NCBI GenBank assembly: GCA_947652605.1
Contig: OX393582.1
Span: 17,136,544-17,200,543, forward strand
Length of the DNA stretch: 64,000 bases
Source of the DNA: Elmis aenea
Taxonomy: Eukaryota; Arthropoda; Insecta; Coleoptera; Elmidae
Direction of reading: 5' to 3'
Below, in pieces: positions 53,184 to 63,399 of this stretch (its first letter is position 1; every line of letters begins with the position of its first letter). The position numbers and the translations under genes are program-made. The notes under the pieces are model-generated. The model had not been told where the DNA came from and ran no database searches. It saw only the letters and a program-made list of their open reading frames with translations.

Positions 53184-54880
53184 TTGTATGGGCAACACGA
53201 ATGTGTATGGAACATAACTAGTGTCGATTACAAAAACAAGTATAAAAGGGAAGCTGCCTATGAAGATATAGTACGCCAAATGGGAAGAGAAAATTTCGGA
53301 GTTGCTGAACTAAAACAAAAAATAAAAAACCTTAGGTGTACATACAACCAGGAAGTTATGAAAATAAAAAAATCTAACAAATCTGGATGTGGTACTAAGG
53401 ACGTTTATGTACCCACTGTAAAATGGTTTCCCATTATGGACAGTTTAATGAAAAATGTTAAAGGCAACAGTGAAACTGAGGACAGTTTAAATAAAACACA
53501 ATCTGAAGTAAGTAAACTTTATTAGCACTTTTTTTTCCATTCAGTGAAACATTTATTTGTTTAATAAATGTGTCTATATTGCCACGGAACAGCTCCCTCA
53601 TTGTTGAAGTAGTCCTTCATTCGGTCACGCATTTTATGAGCTAGGCTGGTGCCTCTTGTTGCACCTGTTCTCTCCAAATTGTTTAGTTCCGCTATTTCGG
53701 ACCTCCACTGACCAAGAATGATTTCTCCAGTATTAATATTTTCTTCGTCAATAGAACCGTGCTGCATATAAGTTGTTGGTGATGATACACGCAACCAGTT
53801 GTGAAGAGCACAGGTGGCAAAAACGAGTTTGTTGACAGTGGATATCTTCAAACATATTTTTTTATCAAATACGCGAAATCTGCTGACCCAAATTCCAAAG
53901 GCATTTTCCACAATTCTCCTAGCCCTGCTAAGGCGGTAGTTAAAAACTTTTTCCTGAATGGTTAGAGGTCTTCTGTAACTTTTATACGGCTTTAAGAGGT
54001 ACGGTTTCAATGGAAATGCATCATCACCAACTAAGTAACATCCATTAGGAATAATTCCATTTTCCAAGGCGTCCCAAAGTGAGCAGTTTTGAAAAATACC
54101 TCCGTCAGATTCTGATCCTTTGCTGCCAACATCAATGTATGTAAAGCAATAGTTGGAATCAACAACTGCCATCAGCACAATACTATTTGAACCCTTGTAG
54201 TTGAAGTACTCACTTCCACAATTAGGAGGGGCAATAATTGAAATATGTTTTCCATCAATGGCGCCACAGCAATTGGGAAAATTCCACTGTTTACCAAAAC
54301 CAGCACATTGCTTATTCCATTCTTCTTGTGTAGATGGTAACTAAAAAAAACATAACAGGTTAAAAAAAATTTACAGGATCCGCTCATAGAAGAGGAAATT
54401 GATAACGAGGGGAGTGCCCCATCTCCATCAACTTCGCAGTCAGGGCAAAAGACTATAGTATCACGTGCACTAACATCTTCGGGAAAGCCGCCGCCAAAAA
54501 AGGCAAAATATAATAAAAGGAATATACAAGATATACATCAGACTTTGACGGAGCTTCGCAATGTTCATGAGGAATTGCGTGCGGCAGAAGTAGGAATAAC
54601 TGAAAATAGTGCCTTTGGTACATATGTAGGTTTGGCATTAGAAAAAATGCCAATGCAACAATCGATAATGGCACAAAATGAAATTCAAGCTATTCTATCT
54701 AAGTATAGACTCTCATCATATATAACACCAAGCCCATCATCACCACCTCGACTAGATTCGATGCAGTCCATGGCCTCCAGCAATTCTTCGACTTCTCAAA
54801 AACAACACCCAAACGAATCGAATCAAGCTAAATACTTATCTAATGATATTTTATCGCAAGCTTGGAATGTTCTTGAATAA
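53184..54880 (+). pseudogene. MADF-BESS protein of the Harbinger element (two exons)
   Basis: Exon 1 (frame from 53,184) holds a MADF domain: VWNITSVDYKNKYKREAAYE, then VAELKQKIKNLRCTYNQEVM and VKWFPIMDSL. It ends ...SE at 53,507, followed by the donor GTAAGT. Exon 2 (54,377-54,880) follows TTTACAG, starts DPLIEEEIDNEGSAPSPSTS in the same phase (phase 0), carries a basic PPPKKAKYNKR signal, and ends with a BESS-like motif, SAFGTYVGLALEKMPMQQS, before TAA. Upstream, ATG 53,153 (MRWFESDTIK) is in another frame, so the likely native start is separated by a small indel. MADF/Myb-type partners of Harbinger bind element ends and import the transposase. The predicted intron (53,508-54,376) contains the transposase DDE exon on the other strand. 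Confidence 0.75.
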
Positions 54881-55528
54881 TGTCTTAATTACAAAATTTA
54901 TGTTTACATTAACATTGGCGAATTGTTTAGTTTACTAATTCTTAATTATTGATTTCATTTATTTTTATTTCATAAAATAAACATTTAATTAAAATACCTA
55001 TGTCTATTTTTTCATAAATTTTTCCGGCGTAAATTACAAATAATATTTTATAAACTCACTTGAATGTACTCCCTGAGGCTTCCTTCCGTATATGGCATTG
55101 CATACTTCTGGTACAAAATTTGAAATGGCTGTCTTAGAGACCCTGAAAAAATGTTGCAGCGTTCTATAATTATTTCCAGTCGCCAAAAACATCAATGTGA
55201 CTTCCAGTTTAATTCGTGGTGGTATGGCAACTCGCATTTGGGTGTCACATTTCTGAATTTCTGGAGAAATCATTTTGAGCAATGTTTCGAAGTTTTCTGG
55301 GGTCATCCTTAAACACAATTTGTACTCCTGTGTGTCCTCCTCGGCAAGTTCCTTCAAAAGGAGAGCAGATCCTCCATGACTTTGCCTTCTTTTAATCCAA
55401 TTTCTCATCCAAATTTTTTTGGTTTTATTTTGCTCTTCCTCAACAGCTACAATCACTTCCCTTAGCAAAATGTCAGCAACATTTAATAAACACTTCTTCA
55501 CAGCAAAACGACGACGGCTGATGTTCAT
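53561..55528 (-). pseudogene. Harbinger DDE transposase (two exons, one 4-bp frameshift)
   Basis: Exon 1: ATG 55,528 (MNISRRRFAVKKCLLNVADI) through GGSALLLKELAEED, RMTPENFETLLKMI, PPRIKLEVTLMFLATGNNYR and FRVSKTAISNFVPEVCNAIY. The donor GTGAGT is at 55,059. Exon 2: after TTTTTTTTAG, from 54,340 (LPSTQEEWNKQC) with GAIDGKHI (first Asp), DVGSKGSESDGGIF (second Asp region), VGDDAFPL and RARRIVENAFGI (Glu), to the stop at 53,561. Exon 1 is 469 bases, one more than a multiple of three. A GAAG-GAAG duplication near 55,084 accounts for it: with a single GAAG the exon is 465 bases and joins exon 2 in phase, giving 414 residues, a normal length. The single 4-bp lesion makes this copy inactive as it stands. 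Confidence 0.85.
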
Positions 55529-55699
55529 TGTTGTGATTGTAATGTGTCACTGTACTCGTATAACTATCACTATCACATAATTTTACATTTGCGTGTGAAC
55601 GGTTACTCTACCAAATCCGGTAGAGTAGAGTAGTTTGGATAAATAGTATGCTAGTACACTCTACCGCTAACTCTACTAATGAAAACTAGGCTTAAAGGA

Positions 55700-56780
55700 C
55701 GATAAGAACAAAGAAAAACTAAATTAGTCGACCCCGAATGTATTTATAAAAAAAATATATTCAAAGTTCACCTTACAGTCCTGTCTTAGCGACTTTTCTT
55801 TGTTCAAAAATCTAAAAAGAAAGGGACAGAAAATTTACCAATGAGCTACAGATACCTGTTTATATAAATTAAAAAATATTATAAAAGCACGTTATAACTT
55901 TATAAAAGATATAATTTTTACATTAAAGTGCAAAATTATCCTGTTTAAAATTAAATTTGAATGCAAAATTTAATGTTAAGAATAAGGTACTTATCAATTT
56001 TAATTTCCTAACCAGCAGTAAATTTGTAGGAATCGCTTTTAATGATTCTCTTGTAGTTTTCGTTTTCGTTTTACTGGATCTCACTGCAATCCTGCGAATA
56101 TTTCAGAATAGAGCTTCTGCCAACGAAAGCTCAGAAATAAATAAATATAAAAACCGCTCGAGCGACCAAAAGAACCGGAAATTTCGTTTCCTTCATCGAC
56201 ATTATAGGCACCGTGGCCAGTACTGTAACGAAGCTAAACTGAATTGCACACGGCTAAAATAAGTAGATTCAGTACAAACTCGAAAGAACTTAGTTTGATG
56301 GCGTAATACGAAATAATCTTTTTATACACTATAAGAACGTTACTTAGTTAAATTGCAACATTTATATCTGATATAAAGTTGATATAGTTTACGTAAGGCT
56401 ATCCTCAAGGATCCTCATATTTCTAACAGGAAATTAAACCTTCACTTAACGGAAGTTTGGAAGACTATAACCCGTGATTATCGAATTTCAAGTCACCCTA
56501 ATCCTACTTATTTAATCTTACGCGCTAAGATGTTGTAATCGAATGGTTTTGTTAAGCCCATATTACCGTGATGTAAGGAGATGGTAAAAAGATTATTCAC
56601 TCGCTTTTAATTGATCAGATTAGATGCGCGAAGTTACCTTAAATCAAACAAATATTATTCAAAATGGGTTAAATAAACTTAAACTACAACGATTTGTAAG
56701 ATTAATGAACGTAATTAGATTAAAAATAAACTATAAATTGAGTTAACATTAATAATTACTTTTAACTATTGGATGATCTA
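55700..56780. other. No gene recognised
   Basis: AT-rich; a 101-codon frame at 55,957-56,262 has no recognisable domain. Confidence 0.35.
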
Positions 56781-56784
56781 AATA

Positions 56785-57450
56785 CAGTGGAATTACATGG
56801 ATATCTCGCCTATTATAACAGATAGGCAAACCGTTTAATTACCAAAAATTGGATTTAAAAAAAAAAATCAAAACTATTTACAAAAATTTTTTAGTACTTC
56901 CGGTTTCTAAGTCATACTCTAAATAAATATATTTGTCATTTTAATAAGATATTTTGCCGTATATACAGGGTTACAATAATCTACATGTGTTGTATGGGTA
57001 ACTTTGTTATTATAAGAGTTACATGGTCGATTAAATTAGCAAAATTGGGCAGATTTTCAAGAAGAATTTAATGCCATTTTGTCATTTCACCTACACTTCC
57101 AACTTTTTCAAATATTTAAAAAACACTAAAAACACGATTTTTTCAATGTTAAATAATTCCATAGCGATAGCCACCTATGATAAAATCAAACTGTAAAATG
57201 ATTCCTGTAGATAATTGTACGTGGAATTAGAAAAAAAATGTCTTAAAAGTTATGGCACACTCGCTTTTTGAGATATAACCCAAACTTGCTGTTTTTTCAA
57301 ATAGCAACCATAGTTGCTATGGGTTCATTAAAGAGCTTATTTTTTTCTGATTACATAGATGTATGGGTTGTCATATCTATTTTTATTAATTTCCTTAAAA
57401 TTTGCAAAAACCAAAGTTATTACTAAATAGTATAAAATATTCCGGCTTTT
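56785..57450. repeat. Decayed relatives of the CAGGGTG palindrome families
   Basis: AATTACATGGATATCTCG...ACCGTTTAATTACCAAAAA resembles an arm of the 35.25-kb palindrome. From 56,975 (TA-CAGGGTTACA) the order TGTTGTATGGGTAACT, AATTAGCAAAATT, CCATAGCGATAG resembles an arm of the 59.75-kb palindrome. Only single arms are seen. Confidence 0.5.
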
Positions 57451-57454
57451 TGGG

Positions 57455-57960
57455 CCGTAAATCTAGCGGCTCACAACGAATATCTTTGCGACCCAGTTAA
57501 TATAACGGCATCTAACAAAAATATCGTAGCTAAATTTTTATTAAAAGCTTTAATTATACATAAGTAATAATTAATGAAAATTTCGCCAATGTCTGATAAG
57601 CCATGTTGTACTATGTGGTAATTACATAAACAGATGTTTTCATAGATTTTCTCGATAAATATAGCACTTAATCATATAAAAATAGAGGTAATCGAGATCC
57701 AGTGTGATAGATTTGACGGCAAAATTCAGTGAATTTTACAAATATTTGCCAACTAGGTTTAAAAACACTCGAAAATTCGCATTTGAAATTATTTCCATGT
57801 TTCTAAAGGTAATAAGTCCTCTGTCAGATCCAGAATTACTGACTTTCACCTTGGGTCAGTTTTAAAAGTAATCACGGCGAATAAGATTTCCCCCGAAGTA
57901 GGATAAAATGGGACAGATAAAAGATGCGAATTGTCAGGTTGAAAACATAATTTTTTTCTA
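57455..57960. other. No gene recognised
   Basis: No feature recognised. Confidence 0.3.
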
Positions 57961-58162
57961 CGACCAATAATGTAAATGACTCTTACCGTACAGCCTGCAT
58001 GCATAGTAAGTGGGTTTTTACGCACGGTAAGGAAAACGCACACTTGTCTAGAAACGTCAAAGTAGACACATCAAAATTGACAAGACAACGTAATTACATG
58101 TGTATATTAGCCAAAAAGCCGTTAAAATCGTATGTATTATGTGATCGTAGAAAAAGTATAGT

Positions 58163-58268
58163 ACAATACAAGAGTTGTAAAGCAATTACGCACTCGCCGC
58201 TACGCGCGCGGCTCCGTGCGCAACTTTTCCACTCGTGAGTAATATGCTTCTTACAATTCTTGTTATGT
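58163..58268. repeat. Hairpin MITE, copy 2 (inverted relative to 30,012)
   Basis: ACAATACAAGAGTTGTAA...TTACAATTCTTGTTATGT with the same GC-rich core (CACTCGCCGCTACGCGCGCG). Homology to the 30-kb copy extends leftward through ATTATGTGATCGTAGAAAAA and TATTAGCCAAAA to about 57,985 (TACAGCCTGCA), in opposite orientation. Confidence 0.65.
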
Positions 58269-58444
58269 AATTTACTATTATCGTTTCCTTGTTCTTTTTT
58301 TACTGCACTTTTCGATATAAACCCACGTTTCTTAAAAAAAAAAAAAAGTTTTTGTTTTCTTGCGGTCCACATAAACTTAGACCTTGTTGATTTGGCCCGT
58401 GTTAGCCTTTGAGTTTGATATGCTTGGCCTAGGCTATTAAACGC

Positions 58445-59165
58445 CATTGACAACTACAGGAACATTTGCAGATGACACGGCTATTGTTGCAAGCCACGAG
58501 GGCCCAACGATAGCCTCGTCTATATACAAGAACATCTTAGTGCTATTCAAAATTGGATCCAAAAGTGGCGCATCAAAATCAATGAACAATAGTCGACATT
58601 CATAATGTTCGCGCTTCGAAAGAGTCTTTGCCTACAAGTGCGAATAAACAACACCATAATGCCGGAATCAAGTGTAGTTTCACTTAAATTACAAATGAAT
58701 TTGGAAACAGCAGATCGCTGAGAAAAGAAAGCAAATGGACATAAAAGTCAAAGTGTCAACTGGCTCGTCGGTAGAAAGAAACTCACACCTACAATTAAAA
58801 AATAGGATCCTAATTTATAAGACCTAATTAAGCCAATCTATACTTACAGTATCTAATAGGGCTCTCAGAGACGACATATGCAGAGGATGTGGTGAAGATG
58901 AAGAAGAAGAAGAAGAAGAAGAAACGCCTCTTCAGGTAATATGCCAGTGTGAAAGATTCACACCCCATCGGCGTACACTTCTAGGGATAGAAAAAGCTAA
59001 CCAAGAAGAGTTAAGGAAATCACCCTTAAAGAAAATCCTGGAGTTTTTCAAAAACACAGGACTCCTTTAAGGGGCCATCACCAGAGGGTACAATAGACCA
59101 ATAGATCGCAGTATAGGAACCCGAAAGAGGGTCACCTCCGGGGAAATAAATAACCTACGGTATAG
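58445..59165 (+). mobile_element. Non-LTR retrotransposon, 5'-truncated and internally deleted
   Basis: From 58,450 RT block C is readable: TTTGTFADDTAIVASHE with the FADD catalytic pair. After frame changes come QEHLSAIQNWIQKWRIKINE, MFALRKSLCLQV and VNWLVGRKK, the RT thumb. The sequence then jumps near 58,855 to ALRDDICRGCGED, the C-terminal zinc motif, skipping RNase H. The tail EKANQEELRKSPLKKILEFF and the 3' UTR match the minus-strand insert at 27,074-27,827. A GAA run (58,902-58,922) lengthens a Glu stretch compared with that copy. Stops and shifts are present. Confidence 0.8.
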
Positions 59166-59169
59166 AATT

Positions 59170-59570
59170 ACGGGAATGTGCCAGCAAATCTTATATAACC
59201 ATAATAAAAAAATGCCAGTCCAAAATCCTACGAACACTAGTGAATGCAAAATGGTATGTAACCAATCTACCACTATGCAGACCACTCCACAACTTCTTTG
59301 TCAAGAACGTCATCCTTGAAAAAATTTTAAAATCACCAAAAACTCGAAAATTATACAAACGCCCAACTGTAAACATTATTATTACCGAATAACGACAGGA
59401 CTAAAAAGACGATGGCCAACAGACCTAAGATAATTTAGGTGAAGAGGATACGTCGCTGGTTGTTTGCCTCGCCGCGACTAATTATTAGCAAATCTGTCCA
59501 AAATAGTAAAATATTCTGATTGCTCATTTTTAAATTAACAAAAAAAAAAAAATTTTAACACCAAGCATAT
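59170..59570. other. No gene recognised
   Basis: No feature recognised. Confidence 0.3.
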
Positions 59571-59576
59571 ATTACA

Positions 59577-61653
59577 CAGGGTGTTTGATTTATAATGAAG
59601 TACATGAGGATCTTGAAATCAGCAAGTGATAAAAATATGGTAAAATAAGCACTTTTTTTACTTGATTTATTAGAAATATAAGCTGAATATGCTTAAAATA
59701 TTACTGGCACGTAAATAAACACTTCTTTGTAATTAAACTAACTATACAGGGTGCCCATTTTTCTAACCTGTTGTATGGGTAACTCCGTTAATATTGGAGA
59801 TACAGAAACGTTTAAATTAGCAAATTTTTGCAGAATTTGAAGGGAAATCTGATACCATTTTCAAATTTGACCTACGTCATCAACTTTTTGAAATATTTTG
59901 AAAAAACTGAAAAAGGTCGATTTTTTTAAACTTGAATAATTTCGTAACCATATGAGTTAGAACAAAAATAAAAATTGACTTTAATAGATATTTTTACGCA
60001 GATTTTAAATATGTTAACGAAATTTTCATAGCACTCTCGATTTCCGAGTTATAGCACAAACTTGCATTTTTTTAAATGGAAGTCATAGTTGGCTGTGGTC
60101 TTATTAAAAAGGTTATTTTTTTCTCGTTTCAATGATATAAGGTTTGTTATGCTTTACTCTTGTAGTTTTTCTTTAAATAAGCAAAAATCATTTTACATGT
60201 TCACTGCCTACTAATAGATGGGAGTTATCCGGTGCTGATGTTCTTTTTTTTTTTCGATGTGACATTTAAGAGTTGTCTCTTATTGTTATTGTAGCAGTTA
60301 TTAGCCGGTTACACTAACAATAAGAGACAACTCTTAAATGTCACATCGAAAAAAAAGAACATCAACACGGAATAACTCCCATCTATTAGTAGGCTGTGAA
60401 CATGTAAAATGATTTTTGCTTATTTAAAGAAAAGAGTAAAGCATAACAAACCTTATATCATTGAAACGAGAAAAAAATAACCTTGTTAATAAGACCACAG
60501 CCAACTATGACTTCCATTTAAAAAAATGCAAGTTTGTGCTATAACTCGGAAATCGAGAGTGCTATGAAAATTTCGTTAACATATTTAAAATCTACGTAAA
60601 AATATCTACAAAAGCCAATTTTTATTTTTGTTCTAACTCATATGGTTACGGAATTATTTAAGTTTGAAAAAATCGACCTTTTTCAGTTTTTTCTAAATAT
60701 TTCAAAAAGTTGATGACTTAGGTCAAATTTGAAAATGGCATCAGATTTCCCTTCAAATTCTGCAAAAATTTGCTAATTTAAACGTTTCTGTATCTCTAAT
60801 ATTAACGGAGTCACCCATACAACAGGTTAGAAAAATGGGCACCCTGTATAGATAGCGAGATCTTCATGTTTAATCAATTGAAACAACGTGTGTACAGCTA
60901 TTCTAAATACTAAAAATACGACTATTCACAGCCTTTTAGTACCTTCTTTCCTTGCGAATAGTAATATTAAAAAAAAAAAAAAACACGTGCTCAAAACACT
61001 TTACAGAACCAAAAGTAGTTTTGTCAACTTCGTTAGTGTTGTCTCGCAATATCACCAAACCAATTTCTCTAGTGGGCCCGCTATTATCCCAAAGTATTCC
61101 AGTCTCGTCGCTAGTTTCGTCTACTCCGAACTCACTCTGTGTTAAAAGTTTTATACTTTACTAACTTTGTTTTTAAATGCCCATTTTATCAGCAGATTGC
61201 ATTTAATTAAAGCATTATTATAGTTGGGAGTTTGTCATATTAATGGTCGTTAAAATTTTAACGGTATGTTTCATTTATGGAATGTATTTATGTAGTTGTG
61301 CAGTTATTAGCAATGATGTGGCGTCCATAAGAAAAACAAAAGTTAGGTATGACCGCGCGAAACATAGTAGGCCTAGAATCTTTTTAGTTATTTTTAAAAT
61401 CCTCATTAGTTACTTCTCCGATCCTGAAAATTTGGCGCACAAATCTTTTCAAATAAAGGTAATATGGAGGTTTTAAGAAAATGTACATTTTTCGTTTTCA
61501 TGGTGGTACTACGTAACAGGATGAATTATTGAAAATGTAAAACTGGATTACTGTAACGCATGTAATTGCGCAACTTTTTCCCCATTTAACCGATTTTGTA
61601 TTTCTAACGGTTTCCGAGATACCCATTTACTTCATTTTAAACCGGACACCCTG
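59577..61653. repeat. Imperfect inverted-end pair enclosing the 59.7-kb palindrome
   Basis: CAGGGTGTTTGATTTATAAT at the left and the complement of CAGGGTGTCCGGTTTAAAAT at the right. Similarity continues for about 40 bp (GAAGTACATG-GATCT versus GAAGTAAATGGGTATCT). TA follows the right end. This suggests an older element into which the 59,747-60,846 palindrome was inserted. Moderately supported. Confidence 0.45.
59747..60846. repeat. Giant palindrome (1.1 kb) with TA duplication
   Basis: TA-CAGGGTGCCCATTTTTCTA at the left and TAGAAAAATGGGCACCCTG-TA at the right, with arms of about 520 bp nearly identical in inverse (for example TAAGAGTTGTCTCTTATTGT at 60,267 versus ACAATAAGAGACAACTCTTA at 60,319). 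The loop of about 30 bases lies at 60,290-60,315. Noncoding. Confidence 0.92.
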
Positions 61654-61659
61654 TATAGT

Positions 61660-63390
61660 AATTAAAACAAAATTCATTTAATTTAAGAAACGTTTTAGTG
61701 TATAATAAAAATTATATTTTTATAGGTTTACGAATGAAACATGAAACGTTTCCGGTATTGCACCTTTCTATGATTATTAATTCGTTGCAGAAAAATTCTT
61801 TAAAATTGAAATTCTAGAGTTCATAACTTATTCATCAAATTTCCAGTCATGTATATTGTGCAAAATTTGCAAAACAATAGCTTTAAGTGACATAAATAAG
61901 GCAACAACTCCGTGGCCTTTAATAAAAACATTGCTGCACTGCAGTATTAAATGAAATTCTTTCCAGTGACTTTTATGAACAAAAACTACAAGTGCCGCAA
62001 CTTATTTTCATACATATGAGACGTAATTGGACTGCAGCATATATATACACTGAACTAGAAGAAAGAAAAAACCACTTTATGGTTATTAAAGATGGTAGTT
62101 ACTACGAATAAGCTGCTTAGCGCGATATATGTGCTACAGACTCCGCATTTCCAAGGCTGAAAGGAATGGATACGACACTTAAGGCGCTCACTACTTTCTG
62201 TGATATTCTGGTGTCGTTTATGCGTTATATTTTACCCCGGCCTACTCATTTTAACGGCCGCGAAACGATAAATACCCAATAAAGATATCAGTTTGAACGC
62301 CTCTTGCGTTGATAATTTACTGCAATTTTATGGACCCATGGAGGAGTTTGTATTAATATAATTACCATTCCGGACGACGCGCGAAAGAAAAAATACTTGC
62401 AAACTTGTAGATAAATATCCTCAACAAATACTACCCGGAATTTATCTAGGGCACTTATATGTTAAACGATAATATATCTTAAACACTAAAAGAATCGCAA
62501 TAAAAATGAAAAATGCTACCGAAGAAGGTTATTCAATTTAATTTTTGAAGTAGAAGACATTCAGTACTATATCCATTTAGCTGCTAGATGCAATCTCCTA
62601 TATTGGTTTAATACACGAGAGTTATTTGTGAGGTAATATATTACAGCACTTTTGTTGTTTTTGAACTCGGGTGAACCATATATAAAAAAAGTGCTATAAA
62701 TCACGAATCGTATATTTTATCAAACAAGGTTTCTAATATTTATCGAGAAAGTAACCGAATGTCCACAAATACGTGCATGAACGTATCAAATAATTTTTAT
62801 TTGCTAATATTTACAATGCTAGAGCAAAGAAAGATCGATAAGTCAATTTTTCCACATCACTTTTAAATTATTTGCAAATTGACATTTTATAATCCTTGTG
62901 TAAACATTTTCAATTTTCGAATTTATATCTGTACAGTATAATCGAAGAATTTGCAAGATATTTCGATAATTTGAGTTAGGTTTTTGAATTAAATTCATGT
63001 GTTGTAATATTTATAGATTTTTTTTTTATATAGGCGTAAATTAAAAGTTCAATTTGCGTTGGCAAAAACTGACACTACAAAATCTGATAACACATGAATT
63101 TATATCGTTATTGTTTCCTTAGTAATCCTTACAACATTTTCGCTAACTATTGTAATTAACAAAATTCCCAAACAATATTCAAATTAGGATCACCCCTTTA
63201 CATGAAGAAGAGATGCGAGTGATTTTTTTTGAAAGTAAATATGATTGCAATAGGGTTTCCATTTAAGTACAGCGTGGCGCGCGGCAGACGCATGGATTGA
63301 AGACGGCATTGCTCCCTTCCTAACGGTCGTAGAAGGTTGAAAATGGGTTAATGCAAAAGAGGGGGACGGGAAGTTTATGTTCCACGCGGT
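61660..63390. other. No gene recognised
   Basis: AT-rich except for 63,240-63,390, which may be the leader or decayed N-terminal part of the transposase that follows. Confidence 0.35.
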
Positions 63391-63399
63391 GTTAGTCCA

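Larger units (their letters stand above)
52830..55692. mobile_element. PIF/Harbinger element, structurally complete, two genes
   Basis: 35-bp identical terminal inverted repeats (52,830-52,864 and 55,658-55,692, beginning AGCCTAGTTTTCATTAGTAG) flanked by TAA on both sides (52,827-52,829 and 55,693-55,695). Subterminal zones repeat GGTAGAGTA/TACTCTACC many times. Inside are a plus-strand MADF-BESS gene and a minus-strand DDE transposase gene. 2,863 bp is normal for autonomous Harbingers. The coding lesions are few (a 4-bp duplication in the transposase, a frame break at the MADF start), so the insertion looks young. Confidence 0.93.

Noticed and set aside
53184..54880. MADF-BESS gene considered as a host transcription factor
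   Set aside because: It lies wholly between Harbinger terminal repeats with TAA duplications and pairs with a transposase, so it belongs to the element.
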